A DNA stretch of 6,360 bases. Source: Lentisphaerota bacterium. Lineage in GTDB: Bacteria; Verrucomicrobiota; Kiritimatiellia; RFP12; UBA1067. The stretch lies in NCBI GenBank assembly GCA_015061765.1, contig SUVZ01000225.1:1-6360 (forward strand). Reading direction: 5' to 3'. The position numbers were made by a program, and so were the translations under genes. Of this stretch, positions 5,804-6,360 are shown piece after piece (the first letter of the stretch is position 1; each line of letters begins with the position of its first letter). The notes below the pieces were generated by a model. It saw only the letters and a list, made by a program, of their open reading frames with translations, had not been told where the DNA came from and did not search any database.

Positions 5804-6333
5804 TTGAACAACCCCGCATTCTTGAAGTCGCGCATGTTGTGCGACACGGACGCGTTCGTATGGAGCCAGAAGAACTGCATGAGACACACATCCCACGGAT
5901 CATCGACCCCTTTTATCACAGTGTCGAACGGCTTGTTTCCGGACTTCACTCCGCTTATTACGCGATCCGCCACCGCCTCCATCGAATCAGTGACGATCTG
6001 CTCCGAAAAGGATTCCTGCTTGAGACGGTAGCCGTACTTGAGTATCTTGAGAGAATCCTCGTTCTGCTTGAGGAAATCGTAATACTGCTGGGCCATCTCG
6101 CCAAACCCCTCGAACTCCTCCTTGACGTAGCGTTCGGGGGTGATGATCTCCGGCTTGCTGGCCTGAAGCCTACCCTCGCGGATACGTATCTTCCCGGGAT
6201 AGTCATCAAGTTCCGCAAGCAGATGGTAGTTCACGCAAGTCGTCCCAAAAGTCTCCAACGCCCTGGTCGGGGCGTGGAGAATCTCGGTCGCCTGCGCGGC
6301 GTACATGAAATCGTATGAACGGTCTCTGCTCAA
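5800..6333 (-). CDS. Protein of unknown function, translationally coupled to parA
   Basis: I do not recognise this family. The 177-residue protein is soluble-looking, with no signal peptide or membrane helix. It contains an N-terminal segment with RIREGR (50-55), a Glu/Phe/Tyr-rich helical stretch (66-100), the segment GYRLKQESFSEQIVTDS (101-117), and a C-terminal block with KGVDDPWDV (141-149), LMQFFW (151-156) and SHNMRDF (164-170). These dense aromatic and charged clusters suggest a conserved folded domain. Its stop codon overlaps the parA start as ATGA, so the two are probably made together. An in-frame TGA about 20 bases upstream limits the start. I chose TTG 6333 because AAAGG lies 6 bases before it. 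TTG 6339 abuts the AAAGG and leaves no spacing, and ATG 6306 lacks a clear ribosome binding site but is a conventional codon, so the start is uncertain by up to 11 residues. Confidence 0.75.
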   Translation of the reverse strand: MSRDRSYDFMYAAQATEILHAPTRALETFGTTCVNYHLLAELDDYPGKIRIREGRLQASKPEIITPERYVKEEFEGFGEMAQQYYDFLKQNEDSLKILKYGYRLKQESFSEQIVTDSMEAVADRVISGVKSGNKPFDTVIKGVDDPWDVCLMQFFWLHTNASVSHNMRDFKNAGLFK

Positions 6334-6360
6334 GATCAACCTTTCATCACTTCATCGAAA

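Noticed and set aside
5804..5896. 31-residue N-terminal extension of ParA
   Set aside because: It overlaps the 3' end of the upstream gene, and ParA homologues begin just before the Walker A strand, matching ATG 5803.
1..6360. CRISPR array, tRNA, rRNA, insertion-sequence ends or tandem repeats
   Set aside because: Reading through the window showed no regularly spaced repeats, no tRNA-like cloverleaf, and no paired terminal inverted repeats around any gene.

Overview
The window is a tightly packed bacterial chromosome segment. Every gene I can support reads on the minus strand. Coding DNA is moderately GC-rich. The one long non-coding stretch (322-603) is clearly more AT-rich. In transcription order, right to left, the genes are: a conserved-looking protein of unknown function (5800-6333), a ParA/Soj-type partition ATPase (4856-5803), a short DtxR/MntR-type metal-responsive repressor (4462-4872), a short CstA-type carbon-starvation/pyruvate or peptide transporter (2955-4403), a membrane-anchored metallophosphoesterase (1795-2958), a XylR-like regulator with a periplasmic-binding-protein fold fused to an AraC helix-turn-helix (604-1776), and, after the gap, the first 107 codons of a PD-(D/E)XK nuclease of the Rpn/transposase family (1-321, running off the window).

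The first six genes look like one transcription unit. Two junctions are 4-base ATGA overlaps (unknown protein/ParA and CstA/phosphoesterase). ParA and the DtxR-type gene overlap by 17 bases. The DtxR-type/CstA gap is 58 bases and holds a perfect 8-bp inverted repeat. The phosphoesterase/XylR-like gap is 18 bases. The CstA start is set by a strong AAGGAG ribosome binding site.

The organism cannot be named from this sequence. Shine-Dalgarno-led starts, a single-protein LacI/AraC hybrid regulator, an Rpn-type nuclease and a short CstA would fit a Planctomycetes-Verrucomicrobia-Chlamydiae relative (Verrucomicrobiota, Kiritimatiellota or Lentisphaerota), but this is a low-confidence inference from gene content.

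Functionally the block mixes chromosome/plasmid partition, metal sensing, nutrient uptake during starvation and envelope phosphoester hydrolysis. I see no established pathway that joins them. Points worth a second look are the mixed DtxR/MntR metal site, a ParA with a low-complexity tail and no ParB next to it, the unknown gene coupled to ParA, the CstA-phosphoesterase coupling, and the hairpin before cstA. I found no CRISPR array, tRNA, rRNA, insertion sequence or defence island, and nothing that I would call a demonstrated new system.
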